From Taxawa tesnikishii (nom. ined.) (lineage: Eukaryota; Ascomycota; Dothideomycetes; Dothideales), in NCBI GenBank assembly GCA_030247885.1, contig JAPDRO010000011.1, positions 186,001-250,000 on the forward strand: DNA of 64,000 nt, read 5' to 3'. Under the pieces are notes generated by a model. That model did no database searches, had not been told where the DNA came from, and saw nothing but the letters and a program-made list of their open reading frames with translations. Below are positions 10,460-22,576 of the stretch, one piece after another (the stretch's first letter is position 1; the number at the start of each line of letters is the position of its first letter). The position numbers and the translations under genes are program-made.

Positions 10460-12220
10460 TTAATGGTGGCCCAAATCGCCGCTTTCGGCAATGCTCTTCT
10501 GGCAAGCAGCTAATATCCTCGCCTGCTTTGCCACATCGCCCAGTTTGCCAATGACCTCCTTGTTGCCGTCTACGAATCCATACAGCGCGTACGGAATCCC
10601 AACATCCTGGCAAAACTCCTGCACCAGTCTCTGCGTCCTGCGGAGGTTGTGCCTCGGAATGCGTGGGTAAAGGTGGTGAACAGCCTGGAACTGCAGGCCA
10701 CCGTGAAAGAAATCGAGCCACTCGGGACAGTCGACATCCATTGTCGTTCTCAGCATGCGCTGGGGGAAGGATTCGCCGACGCCGAGATCGGCAGTGCTCA
10801 TAGCGAAGTGGCTGAGTGTGATCTGGACGTGCAGAGGCATGGTCACCATGTGGCTGACCATGATGAAGGCAATGCGTCCCGATGTCGTGGGGATGCTCTT
10901 GTAGACAATGCCATATCCAAACCATGTCCAGAAGAATACCTGGCCGGCAAGCTCGAACCAGCGATGCCACCAGGCAGGACCTTTACGTGGCCCAAGGCCC
11001 AGAAGGAGGTATTCCCAGCTCAATCGGTAGAGGTTGAAGCGTCCGAAAGTCAAAATAGGATAGTATAGATAGTGTTGGTACTTGATCATGAACTTGGCGA
11101 ATGGGTCATAAGTCATAATGCGGTCGTAGTAAGTTGATCGTAGGGAATCGAAGAATCGATGCGAGATGGCGAAAAAGGCATGTGCTCGATATCTGGGTCG
11201 TGTTCAGGTGAGTTAGTGACGATGTGGTGGACGTTGTGGTTGCGCTTCCACCAGCCTAGACTCAATCCTCCCAGGTAGTCTGCAATAATGACACCAATGA
11301 TGGTATCGATGGTGAAGTTGTGCGTGATGCCCATATGTCCTGCATCATGGGCAGTGAAAACGAGTTGATGCCAGAACGCTCCAAGAAAGAGACCGCTGAT
11401 GCTGTACCAACCCCAACGAAGGGTCAGGAGACACATGGCGAAGAGAAAGGTGTATCTGCAGAGCTCGATCATGTATGAAGAGTAGCGGCAGTCGTAGAGC
11501 CCTTCTGCCCGTATCCGTTGGTTCAGGAGCCGGTATTTGTGTACAATCTCTGCCTGGGTCTTTGAGTCCAGAGCCGGGTATTTTTCCAAGTCCTCTTGAA
11601 TATCTCGTTGTGTCCTCTTCTCCCCATCTGTCTGTTTCGATTCTTGAGACTGCTCTTCCAATGCCAGCGAGGAGAGCGAAGTGGCTGATGACGAGCGCGA
11701 GACGTCCTGATCAGGATTCCGCCTACGGAGCGAGTCCACAGGGTACTCGGCGGGTTCGAAGATAGGAGAAGGCTCTCCAGAGCTTCCCTGGCTCGACGAG
11801 TCCTGCTCGTCGGAGGTTGCACATGCTGGTGATTGCTCGTCATCGGAAACGTCTCTTTTCCGAAATACACCGCCCTGAATAGGCGGAAGGAAGTTTGTCC
11901 ATGGGCCCTCGATCTTGCCAATCTGGTAAGCTCCCATGCGGCTCAGTGCTTCTGCTGAGTGAAGGCTGTCAAAGTCAGTCTTTCGCGCTTCAATGCCCCG
12001 TGCCGTATGCCACTTACGCATGCACTTCATCGGAAGCATCCCGACCAACCATGTGCAGGATAGCCTTGTCTCCACCGGGATGGTACTTCCGCCATGGGTC
12101 TGCCTTGAGCACTTTGCCATCGAGGATAAAGACGGTGCGGCCTTCGGCAATAAGTGCTTCAATGTCCCTCCTGGAGAGTATCGTGTCCTTGCGGTTGGGG
12201 TAACGCGTGGCAGAGGCCAT
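10460..12220 (-). CDS. Cytochrome b5-fused front-end desaturase (delta-8 sphingolipid type)
   Basis: Membrane desaturase that introduces a double bond into the long-chain base of sphingolipids in the ER. The ATG at 12220 is chosen because MASATRYPNRKD leads straight into the b5 domain. The haem motif HPGGD is at residues 47-51. Exon 1 is 12220-12018; exon 2 starts 11965 after an intron with GTAAGT and CTGACTTTGACAG. After a charged linker come membrane helices and the three His boxes HDAGH, HNVHH and QAVHH, the Gln-type third box being diagnostic of front-end desaturases. Between the second and third boxes the frame slips at the T5 run (plus-strand A5, 11172-11176). One more T joins EHMPF to FAISHRFFDSL and gives about 569 aa, normal for the family. 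Delta-8 specificity is inferred from overall resemblance. Confidence 0.85.
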
Positions 12221-13678
12221 TGAAGAGATGGCAAGATCAAACAAAAAGGATTGGTGGTCGTTGTATCATGCCACAAAACAGGATGGGAGGGTGGTTGTGG
12301 GTGTTATAAAGGAGAGAGAAGGCTTCTCGAAGCCTGCAGTGCGTTGTTTGTGCTGTCTGGATTCGGCTCGACCATACTCTAATCCACGCCAAACGTCTGA
12401 CATGTGGGGACCACCGTTTCAGGGTCTTCGGTTTGTTCGGTTTGTTCAGCATGACTCGCGTAGACCAGCCACCTATATACATCCACTAGGTCCATGCAGG
12501 GATTGCAACCAAAAGGCCATGTCCAATACGTGAAAAAGAATACAAATCAAAACGTGATCTATCTGCACATCTGTGAATCACACACTCCGAGACTGTTCTC
12601 CGCTGTCCACAACGCAGCTTCGAGAGTCTCAAATCTCACCTTAGAGCTCACGAGGGGCTCCGGGCGAAGGCGGAGGAGTGATTGCGACCCCGGGCAGCAT
12701 ACAATGACTGTTGAGAACGTTGACTGCAGAGCGCTCTTATAGCGGACCTCATACGTGCCGATCAGGATGGACGAATGGACAATCGCATATCATTCAAGAC
12801 TGTGGGCCTCAATCGGTCTGGAGATGAGAGAACTTTATTGTCCTGGCCTCGCAGGGGTTGAACAGCACACTGGGATTCGACACCGCGAACCATGCTCGGT
12901 ACTGGCTCAAGGGACTTAATAGTCTTGTTTCTTCCATGCTTGCTGCCAGGCTCGAAGTGTTCAGAATGGCTTGGGTGGCTTTTGACGATTAGTTCTGCTT
13001 GCTTGTTGGCGTTCTAGAGATGGAGCAGAACAGGGTTGCGTCTTATGGAGGTTGAGCTTCCTATCTATAAATTTTGGATATCCCCTACGCGCCATGGACA
13101 AACCATTCTATCAAGCTACCTGAGTGTTTCTTAGTCAAACGGAATAAATTCCATCCAAGTCGTGCTCTTATACAGTCCACCTTCGGGCCGTTTCGCGCAT
13201 TGCTGTCATTGAATGAATCTTCCAAAGAGAGAACGGTTATTTCTTGGCGTGCGACGCATAACCTTCGCCGCGCTCACTCATCGTCAACGCAGAGATACAC
13301 CACTACCGACTGAACCAGTCCATGTTTTTAGATAGTCTCGGTGTAAGTTTCAATGCGATAGCCTCCCCTGAAATTCTTGTTGAATCTGTGGTGTGATTAA
13401 CACCAGACGTGGAGTCTGACCGAAAAAAGCCAACTGTTTATATCGCGCAAAATACGCAACTAATCAATTCTTCCCTATATCTTCCTATGTAGCATCATCG
13501 CCTTTCATGGAAGAAAACTGACGATGCATATGTCAGGTCCCAATGAATCGCCTTGTCTGAACGAGTGACGTCGAAAAACAACATCCCAGAGACCCAATTG
13601 TAATCCCATTGACTGTGGCTTTCGTACCACAAGCTCGGTGTAGCGAATTGCGTACAAATATTGGAGATCGATCAAGAC
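12221..13678. other. Intergenic between divergent desaturase and COG6
   Basis: About 1.45 kb upstream of two divergently transcribed genes. Frames are short and unsupported on both strands. No repeat or RNA gene recognised. Confidence 0.5.
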
Positions 13679-15882
13679 ATGGCCGCCAGCCACTTCCAGG
13701 ATCAGACGAGGCCTACCATGGACTCAATCGCCGGAAGCCCATCGGTCCTGAACCCCGGCCAAGCAGGAGCAAAGTCTAATGCTCTGCAAAGCCGGATAAC
13801 CAGCGTTCTGTCCGCATCATATGCAGACCTTGAGATCCGGGATGCGCTGGAAATGCTTGACGCGCGCCATGTTCACAACACAGCAGAAACTAGGCGGAAC
13901 CTCAGACTCGATGCTCAGAAGGAACTCATTGAATGCAACGGGGATGTGATTAGGGATTTCGGTCAGGTTGCGGAGGTAAATTGTCTCTTTCGTTTCCATA
14001 TGATCAAATCCGGAGCTGAATGGTGGTACAGCAACTCAAACGAATTGGTACCGCGATTGCAGGCCTAAATGCCTCGTGCTCTGCCCTACGGTCTCATATT
14101 ACTGCAGCTTCGCGTGAAACAGGACCGATGCTCGAAGAATCGGCCAGTCTCACGTTGCAAAAGCGGCACGCCGAGACCAAGCAGCAGCTGTTGTCGGCCT
14201 TTACGTCACACTTCCTGCTCTCAGACGGCGAAGTCACCGCTCTGACATCGACCGCGGAGCCGGTAACGGACGCCTTCTTTGCCGCTCTTGCCCGCGTGAA
14301 GAAAATCCACAGTGACAGCCAGGTCCTTCTCGGCACCGAGAACCAAAGGCTGGGACTCGAGATTCTGGACCAAAGCTCCAAGCAGCTCAACGCAGCATTC
14401 CAGAAACTGTTCAGATGGACACAACGCGAGCTACGGACGTTGGACCTCGAGAACCCCCAGCTGAGCGCCACGGTACGCCGCTCACTGCGTGTTCTGGCCG
14501 AGAGGCCCGCGCTCTTCCAAGGCTGTGTGGACTTCTTCGCCGAAAGCAGGGAGCACGTCCTCAGCGACGGCTTCTATGCCGCCCTTACCGGTAAAGCGTC
14601 AAGCGGCAAGGCCATCGAGCTCAGCGCACACGATCCCCTCCGCTACGTCAGTGACATGCTCGCGTGGGCGCATTCTGCGACTGTCGGCGAGCGAGAAGCG
14701 CTACAAGTCCTCTTCATCGGCGAAGGCGAGTCGCTTCAACAGAGCATGCGCGCGGGCCGCAAGAACGAGCCCTGGCTTTACACCTCCACGAGCGCCGAAA
14801 AGGACGATGCAGAGGAAAAGTATGCAGACGCTCCCTTCGACGGCACGAAAGCGCTGCACGACCTCGTGGACCGCGACCTCTCAGGCGTAGTGCGGCAGCT
14901 CCGTCAGCGCATCGAGCAAATGATCCAGAGCCACCCAGACGCCACCCTCTCCTACCAGATCGCGAACTTGGTCTCCTTCTACTGCGGCATCTTCGCCTCC
15001 ACACTCGGCCCGGACTCTGCAATCTTGAGCGGTCTGGCTCCGCTGACAGACGCCGCTATGCAGGCCTTCCGCACCACGACGCGCGACCACATCGCCAACC
15101 TGCACGCGGACGTCGCCGTGCCCTCCGCCCACGACCTCGGAGCGCCCGAGTTCCTGCTCGAGGCGTTGCAGACGCTGAAGACGCTGATGAGGAGCTACGA
15201 CACCTCGCTCGCCAACTCCAGCTCCGCCACCGGAAAGGGCGAGGAGGATGGCTTCGCGACCGTGCTGACCGAGGCCCTGGATCCGTACCTCGCCGGCTGC
15301 GAGAACGTCGCCAAACGGCTGGGGACGCCGCACGGTGCGGTTTTCGCCACCAACTGTCTGAGCGCTGCGAGAGGGGCGCTGGGCGGCTATGCGTTTACGG
15401 CGGAGAAGAAGGCGGAGCTCGAGGACACGATCGAAGAGGTCGTCGAGAGGCTGGAGGACGCGGTACACCACTGGTTCTTGCGCGAGTCCGGGCTCAAGCC
15501 GCTGGTGGACGAGTTTGAGAACTGGGAGCCGGATCTGGTGGCGCTGGAGTTTGATCGGTTGGAGCAGTTCGAGGTGCTGGAGCCGGAGAGGTTGGCGAGG
15601 ATGGCGAGGGAGTTGGATGCGTTTTTGCCGGGTGCCATGGAGGATGCGAGGGCTTTTGTGGGGCAGGTTGAGGATAAGGTGGTGGTGAGACGGGTTTGCG
15701 AACGGGCGGCGGATCGGTTTGTGGTGGAATTTGAGAAGCTGGAGGCGATCTTGAGGAGGGTGGATGAGGTGAGGTTGGAGAAGGAGGACAAGAGGGAGGA
15801 TAGGGATGAGGAGGATGAGGTGCTGTTGGTTAGGGATGTGTTCCCGAGAACGAGCGATGAGATCAAGGTGCTGTTGAGTTGA
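13679..15882 (+). CDS. COG6: Conserved oligomeric Golgi complex subunit 6
   Basis: Subunit of the eight-protein COG tether, which captures retrograde vesicles at the Golgi and keeps glycosylation enzymes in place. Two exons, 13679-13975 and 14032-15882, join in phase 0 through a 56-base intron (GTAAAT donor, GTACAG end) to give 715 aa, the usual fungal size. The N-terminal half contains the helical block with [20 protein letters not shown] and, after the junction, [20 protein letters not shown] with [12 protein letters not shown]. These are hallmark COG6 segments. The C-terminal half is acidic and helix-rich, ending in [13 protein letters not shown]. The ATG at 13679 is the first in frame after an upstream non-ATG opening. 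No frame damage despite 2.1 kb of coding. Its 3' neighbour on the opposite strand is the BolA gene, 309 bases away. Confidence 0.92.
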
Positions 15883-16191
15883 GCGTAGGCGGCTGGAGAG
15901 GGCTACTAGAGCCGGGGTAAATTGAATGTCTTTGTTGTTTGATGTGCTCGCATTGCCTTTGGGTATCTTCTTCGCTACGTGCCAGGCCCTTAAACCAACT
16001 AATCTGCTCTCGTGACTCGCAGTCTCCACTGTGTCTCTCTTCGAGGTGAACCTCCAACGCTTCCGCGGACCGACCCAACCCAATCCTCAAGGGCTTCAAC
16101 CCTTGCGTCTTCTTCAGACACACTCCTCCGCCAACCCCAAAAGCTTAGTTCTCTCCGTCACTTAATGTCCGTAGATTGCTGTCCTTGACCT

Positions 16192-16583
16192 TCACAACAG
16201 CTGCTCTTCAAACCTTACCCCTCTCCTCTCCCACTCCTCAGGCGTAAAACACTTCGGCGTCCACGCATGTATGGCCGCAATCTCCTCCTTCAGCGTGCTG
16301 TTCACCAACCTATGCCTTGCAAGCGTCGTCTTTTTCGCGAATTGAGGGGAGACAATCACGGCTTCGAACATTTGGCCGCAGCCGCCTGTCGTGGACATCA
16401 GTAAGTGGACTGAAGGCAAGAGGGAACGAGATGGAAGGATGGAAGTAGGGACTGACCTGACAAATCCTCAATGTCGACATGTGTGGCCTCGAGTTTGGTG
16501 CTGAGGGTTGACTTGAGTGTGTCCGGTGTGATGCCGGTTGAGGCCTGGGTCTGGGAGGCTTCGACGTCGGTGCGGGCGCTCAT
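16192..16583 (-). CDS. BolA family protein (Bol2/Fra2-like)
   Basis: Small BolA-fold protein that works with monothiol glutaredoxins in iron-sulfur cluster handling and iron signalling. Exon 1 is 16583-16457 and exon 2 is 16385-16192, joined through a GTCAGT donor and a CACGACAG end, giving 106 aa. Visible core: THVDIEDLSGGCGQMFEA, then VSPQF and ARHRLVN, whose His is the usual cluster ligand, then IHAWTPKCFTPEEW. The C-terminal part matches the Bol2/Fra2 or BOLA2 branch better than Bol1 or Bol3, but that split is by eye. No targeting sequence is evident, which fits a cytosolic protein. Confidence 0.9.
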
Positions 16584-18248
16584 TGTGAAGGACGTGGTGT
16601 GTGTGATAAACGTATAACAATGGGAGAATGGGTCGCGAGTAGAAAGTCTGGTAGCTGCTGTTTTTCAGATGCGCGAATGACGTGAGTGAACGCCAAGAAA
16701 TTGTTCCCTGGGGTGGAAGTCGACCGCTCCTCAGAACCCCCTCCATATCTGAACGGCAAACACTACAGGGATATCCAGCACGTCCACTGGCGCGAACGAA
16801 GCCGACAGCTAGTAGTCGGAATCCACAGAGTCTTTTCTCTCCTCACGCCAACGCTGTCAAGGCAACGCACCTCGTCGAAGATGCACAGCCACCCAGCAGC
16901 GGATATAACAGCCTGACTACCCGATATATTCTCCTCTCAACCTCTGATCAGGCAACTTCCTAGGGTGTGGAATGCCGTGCGAATCGTACTGGGAGCTGCG
17001 CCCGCGGCCTCCCAATATGAACGCAATAGCTACTCAGCATACATTGATATGGACCTCCTGAATTTGAGCGCCGCGCAGGGCAACTGCGAGTACTGCTCAT
17101 TGTTAGTGTCATCACTGAGAGCCATCCACCATGGATCCCACAGGCCAGATATCTGCAGCCTATTCTGGCGTTTAGGGGTAAAGTGTTACATGACATAGAC
17201 GGCAGTGCGCGTCGAAAGTCGGTCCCTAGAATGTCACTATCGTATAAAGTCATCAAGGACCATGACTTCAACAATTAATTGTCCCATCTTGCCTTGAGTC
17301 ACTGAATAGAAAAAGAACAATGCGTCGACAAGGGGATAGCCTGGCGTTTTGTTCCGGAGTTGCGAGGTCCCAACTGCTTCGCACGCAGATCTTGCTTCCT
17401 TGATCGCTCACTCTTGAGTCATGTATCAACAACTTGATCGTATCGTGTCTCTCTCTCTCACACACGGAACGTCGCAAAGACCTAATTATATCACTGTCAA
17501 GAGCTTTGGCCCAAACGTTTTCGGTCAAAGCGTTAGGACTCCTTGACTCGCAATGAACGCGCAACGCATCCTGAGTATGGTAATTTGATGCGCGCTCCTT
17601 CCAGCTTCCGACATGATGTACGCGTAGTTCTCCATTAGCTCTGCTCACTAACGGTTCGGTCCGCCGGTTTCCCTTAATCCGAGCGTGCAGCCTCGTATTC
17701 GCTGTCTCGCCTGTCGAACAGGCAGCAGAAGACGTTCAGATAAGCGGGAGAAAGGTTTGTCAGAGAGACTGTGTATGTGCAAACGGGACAGAGGTTTTTT
17801 TCTCTACAGTTCAAAGACGCATAATGGAGTAGGTTTGGTGTTGTTCTAATCACGGCTTCTGCGAGCTAGCGAATCGGGGACTTCAATCACCCCACCTTAC
17901 CCCAACAGAGACATATGTACATGTAAGCAGCCACAGAACCGTAACCGTGAAAGGAATGGAAAAGAACGCGAATGCAAGGATAAGAGGCGCAACTCTATAC
18001 ATGTACCTGAGACCTCGCACTTGCCGGCGGGGCCTGCTCGTGTCCGAAGGATTCCGCACCCTACAAGTACATGTGACTGCCCGCGACCTCTCCATCACCT
18101 CTTCCCTTCTTCTCCGCAGTCACGTCTCGCACCTGTCAAAACTCGTCCGCCCATCTCTACCCTACCTCGCGCTGTCGCAACGCCATATCCCAACATAACG
18201 ACTCCGTCTGCCACCGTCGCATTCACACCAAACAACCCTCTCTCAGCC
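16584..18248. other. Gene-poor 1.7 kb interval
   Basis: No convincing gene. A short plus-strand frame near 16965-17198 includes a C-x2-C segment and a run of small hydrophobics, too little to name. A CT-rich microsatellite lies at about 17446-17460. Confidence 0.45.
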
Positions 18249-18602
18249 ATGCCTCTAAGCGCATCCGCAACTATCGTCCTGGCACTCGCCTGTTGCGCGC
18301 TAGTGCTGTCCATGATCGCCGCCGTCGGCGCCTTCTACCAACGCCGCAACGGCAGCTCCGACACCGGGTTCCGACCCACGAACGACCAAGCGGACTACAT
18401 GCGGCAAGTGCGGCGCATGAACGTCGCCTCGCTGTTCCACAGCTCCCGCTCCCGGCCAAACTACTACAACCAACACCCGTCCGTGTCGGAGTACAACCAG
18501 CACCCGTCGCCGGCCGAGTACGGCGGCTACAACGGCTACAACGGGAAGAGCCCGCAGGTGTCCGAGTACAACGTCATGAGCCATCAGGATGTTTGTAAGT
18601 AG
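18249..18602 (+). CDS. Small single-span membrane protein, Tyr/Asn/Pro-rich tail
   Basis: I do not recognise this as a named family. ATG at 18249 opens a 117-residue frame with a clear hydrophobic helix at residues 7-27. A positively charged stretch follows, then a tail with near-repeats of YNQHPS and YNGYNG and two V-S-E-Y motifs. The upstream 150 bases are pyrimidine-rich, as in fungal 5' leaders. The stop overlaps a good donor (TTTGTAAGTAG), and a CTGACG...AAAG sequence lies about 60 bases on, so a second exon is possible and the true C-terminus may differ. Likely an endomembrane or plasma-membrane small protein; role unknown. Confidence 0.5.
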   Translation: MPLSASATIVLALACCALVLSMIAAVGAFYQRRNGSSDTGFRPTNDQADYMRQVRRMNVASLFHSSRSRPNYYNQHPSVSEYNQHPSPAEYGGYNGYNGKSPQVSEYNVMSHQDVCK

Positions 18603-19221
18603 CGGAATCGTTTTCTGTGCTTTGCCCGGACGAACGGGGGCTGACGAACCCGGAAAGAGAGAAGCCGTGCGGCGATGCGACGAGAGAGCGGACGTGTTTG
18701 CATTTGAGGACGAGGCGGTCGAGTGAGCGGTGCTGTGATGCGCCAACGCCACCACGTCACGGCAGCTTCACCTATCTACCACCCCCGTGACCGTGCCTCG
18801 GATTACCACACCGGGTCATACGAAGAATGGAATATGGAGAAAGGAAGGGAGGAAGGAGATGGTAACGATGGCGCCTTGGAATGCTGCAGCATGGACGGGG
18901 AGGGGCGCGAAGCGGCGATGCCTTCGCTCAGCGGGGCGCCAAAGTGGCTGCAGATCATGGTCATGGTTGTAATCTCAGCCGGTTCGGTGCAGCTGTGATG
19001 AACGGCAAGGGGAGCAAAGCGCCACCCACTACCTGTCGATTTCGAAACCATAACAGTCCCACAGTCGAGGTGTCCACGTTCGAAACCGGTGGGGCACTTG
19101 TTGCAGTTTTTTTTCTTCTTTTTTGCAGATGCATAACGAATGTTCTTTAGCGACTTTCTCTCTCTCTCGGAGTGAAAAGATGAACGTGCAGTAGACTCTT
19201 GCAGTCTGCTTTCTTTCCCCC
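18603..19221. other. Intergenic
   Basis: No gene supported. Contains a T8 and a T6 run near 19108-19125, the longest homopolymers noticed in the window. Confidence 0.5.
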
Positions 19222-21491
19222 TCATTCCATAGGATAATCCCAAGCCTCCTTCACGGGCACATTCTTCGCCAAGTGATTTCTGAACCGCGGTGCAGGGCGG
19301 GTACCTCTGGAGAGGAGGAGCAGATCTTCGATCGCGCTCGCCCATTTTATCAACGTGGCTTCGCGCCAGGCTGTGTGCTGGAGCGTGAGTCCGACGGGCA
19401 TACCCGAGGAGTCGAGACCGACGGGGAGCGTGATGATGGGGTAAGCTGTGTATCTGATGGTTAGAAGGTATTTCATGGGGGAGGACGGCTTGAGTGCCTC
19501 TGTGTGACTTGGTTGATGGATGTGATGGATGTGGAGGACGAGAGCGCAGCGCACAGCGAGACGTACCGGCTTGGGCGGCAATCTGCTGCCCGGCGCCCTT
19601 GACGTCGCAGAAGAGTAGTGCGTCGAGTTCTCTTTTCCTTTCCGTCTCTGAACCGGAAGAGCCGAGAGTTTGCGGATCCCTTAGTGCGGCATCGATGCCG
19701 TTCTCGCGACATTGGTGTCGGATGTGGGAGAGTGCGGCGTGGTAGACCTTGTCTTTCTCGCCGCGTGTGGCGAGCGTAGCGCGGAACAGATCCTGTTTGC
19801 GTCAGGCGGGGCTTCGAGGTATTGGGGCGGAGCAGGGCAGAGCGCGGCGGAAGAAGAAGAAGAAGGGAGAAAAGCCAAAGAATGGTCTGGCGTTATAGGC
19901 GTCTACGTACCTGTCCGGTCGGAAAGGCAGGATGGTCGCCTGGATATGGGCCTTCTGTGCCGCGATTTGCATCGTTGAAGGCGATTACATCCTCGAGAGA
20001 TTTGATCGGCGTGTTGGTAAGCGAGGCTAGGTATCGGTTGAAAGTGTAATAGCACTCAACCTTGTTGACCGTGATCTCTGAGCGTGACGGATCTGTGTCT
20101 CCATAGCGTTCCCAATCCCACTCACCATTCTCTCCGATCCTTTCCTCCGCACACGGCATCTCAACCCTCATAATCTCCGCCCCCGCCTCTTTTATTAGAT
20201 CAAACACTTCCTCAACGACCTTCCTCTGCGATTCGGGCGCCGAGTCCCAGAACCTCTTCCCCGGCACACCGAACCTTGCTCCCCTAAGCACCTCCTTGCC
20301 CGCCAGAAAGCGTGCATAGCACTTCTCCTGCCTCCTCTCCTTGACCAACGTGAATGGATCCTCGTTGTCAACCCCAACGATTGCATCCAAACCGCACACA
20401 GCATCCGCAACACATCGTCCCATCGGGCCAACAGAGTCCTGGGTTTCGGAGATGGGGATCACGCCGCTGCGTGAGGTGAGGCCGACGGTCGGCTTGATGC
20501 CTACGATGCCGGCGGCCATGGCGGGCCAGATAATCGAAGTGTCGGTTTCGGTGCCGAAGGAGAGGGGAACGATGTTAGCGGAAACAGCGACGGCTGAGCC
20601 GGAAGAGGAGCCTTCTGTCGATCACTCTGCGGATTAGCATATATTGCCGGATCGGTATGAGATACGCTGCCCGTCGAGATCGATGTAGGAAGCGTGAGCT
20701 ACCTACGGGGACTCCTAGACAGATCATACGCATTCCTTGTCTGCCCGCCACGCGCTGAGTAGCCATTCGAGTAGTCTCTAGAACAGCGCATGCCAGCCCA
20801 CTCGTCCAGGTTGGTGTGGCCGATGATGACGGTGCCTGCGTGGCGAAGCAGGGCTACAATGTGAGCGTCTTTGGGGACGATACTCCCGAGAAGAACCCAA
20901 GAGCCGGCAGTCGTTTGCATCTTGTCTTTTGTGGCCATGTTCTAAACAGAGTGAGCATGCGAGGGTGCATTGTGTACAGATGGAAGCATTGAAACCTTGT
21001 TGACCAATACGTCTTCTCACTCCGGCCCAAATAGCCTACGGCAGATGGAAAGGACCAAAGAGATACAAGGAACCCTTACATCTTTCACAAGCACAGGAAT
21101 TCCATGCAACGGACCCCTTAAACTACCATCCTTTCGCTCTTGATCGAGCTTCTCGGCAATCTCAATGGCATCCGGATTTGTTTCGATCACGCACTCTAAG
21201 TAGGGATTGACCTACCATGAGACTCAGCCGCTGCTACGGGGAAGGTGAGAAGCAAAGGAAGGACGAATGCAGCAAGATTTCACATACTCTCCGTATTCTC
21301 TCGAGACAAAACCTGACATATTGGGCGGAAGTCAAAGATCCAATGGACAACAGATGTTGTAGTTCATGTACGGTGACCTCGTACAGGTTGTGCTTTGCGC
21401 ATTGTGGCAGACGGAACGCAGGAGGGATGTCGTCCTGTGAGGGTGGATTCGGACTCGAGGGGACCATCACATAACCTTCACTGTCTGACAT
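19222..21491 (-). CDS. Amidase-signature family hydrolase
   Basis: Cleaves C-N amide bonds with a Ser-cis-Ser-Lys triad. Six exons join without a phase error: 21491-21288, 21211-21080, 20941-20707, 20614-19911, 19792-19567 and 19445-19222, giving 574 aa. Lys about 111 lies in GIPVLVKD, the cis-Ser loop is GSSSGSA near 192-198, and the nucleophile Ser is in TETDTSIIWPA near 217. Most relatives have TDGS here, so the Gly-to-Thr change is worth noting. The C-terminus has the usual YPIITLPVG and LPVGL-like ending. Fungal members of this group are often annotated as GatA-like amidases but act on small amides; substrate unknown. Fully open across six exons, hence probably functional. Confidence 0.88.
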
Positions 21492-22576
21492 CCTTGAATA
21501 GTGGCATGTGTTGATGATATGGGCGTTGATGAGGTGTGGTTGGTTGGAGATGCAGATGCAGGTCCGTCCTGCCCAGCCGAGTCGCGGCTTCACCCCAGCG
21601 ACCCACTCACACACGTGATACGGGAGCTCGGAGCATCGGCTTGATCTGACCACAGCAATTGCAGAAGCGACTGACTGTTTCGAAAGCGGGACAGAGGAAC
21701 GGGGAGAGACTGGAGTAACGGAACGAAGCAAGAAGAAGGCCGCGAACCATGCAGGCAACAAGCACTAAGCAACCCACGGCGGATGTTCCCAAAGAAGTTC
21801 CTCAGTACCCCGACCATGACCTCCATGTGAACCCATCCCATGTAATCATCGGTGCGGTCCGTGATGGTATTCTCCGTTGAAACCTAAAACCTGGTTGCAT
21901 GTTGTACACAATCTTTGTGCCTTATCGGGACGACTAGAGCAGCATCAACGATTGGCTGCATGGATTGAACGTTTCATTTGGCTAACGGAGATGCATCTTT
22001 TGGGCCCCGACGTTCGCTCCCCTGCTCCTTGAAAGCTGGCATGCAGAACCGAGAGTGCGGGCGATCCGATTAGCTGGTCCGATAGAGCAGGGAAATCAAA
22101 GGGATCCGGTCGTCGACTTGGCGTGAACATACAGAGGTTCGCAGAGGTCTGCTCGGGTCCGTGGCAGAGGAGGGTTTGTTATAGGCGTGCAGGGTCACTA
22201 AATTGATTGAGTAGTTGCAGGGCCCTCATTCGTATGCATGCCTGTTGGGTGGAGTTCTACTAGCGGTTGGAATCACCTTCCACAATCGTTTGCCTGCTTG
22301 ACTTCCCGTCTGAAACGCGGCCAATCGAGTTCGGCTCCGCGTTAGTGCACGCCTTTTCCTTGTGTCACGGCACAAACTGCCTTTGACTCGGTTAAGCCAT
22401 GCGCGTTGGCATCATGGCTAGTTGGTAGTTTCGCTCCTCACCTGCAGCCTGCGCGCCATTCGTGCGACTCTGCACACGCCTGCAAATCAAAAACATGTCC
22501 ATGTATCCCCATCACCCTCCCTTGAGCGCCCTCAAATCCCTCCTCTCCAGTGCAAGGGCTCAGGGGAAACTACACA
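21492..22576. other. Intergenic between divergent amidase and metallo-hydrolase
   Basis: About 1.1 kb shared upstream region. The amidase frame stays open upstream of its ATG but without recognisable sequence. No other gene seen. Confidence 0.5.

Noticed and set aside
14664-15518. Long Arg-rich plus-strand frame and a 400-codon minus-strand frame across COG6
   Set aside because: Antisense and off-frame shadows of GC-rich COG6 coding sequence.
16965-17198. Short frame with a C-x2-C segment reminiscent of the start of a HET-domain protein
   Set aside because: Too short, and no HET core motif follows in any frame.
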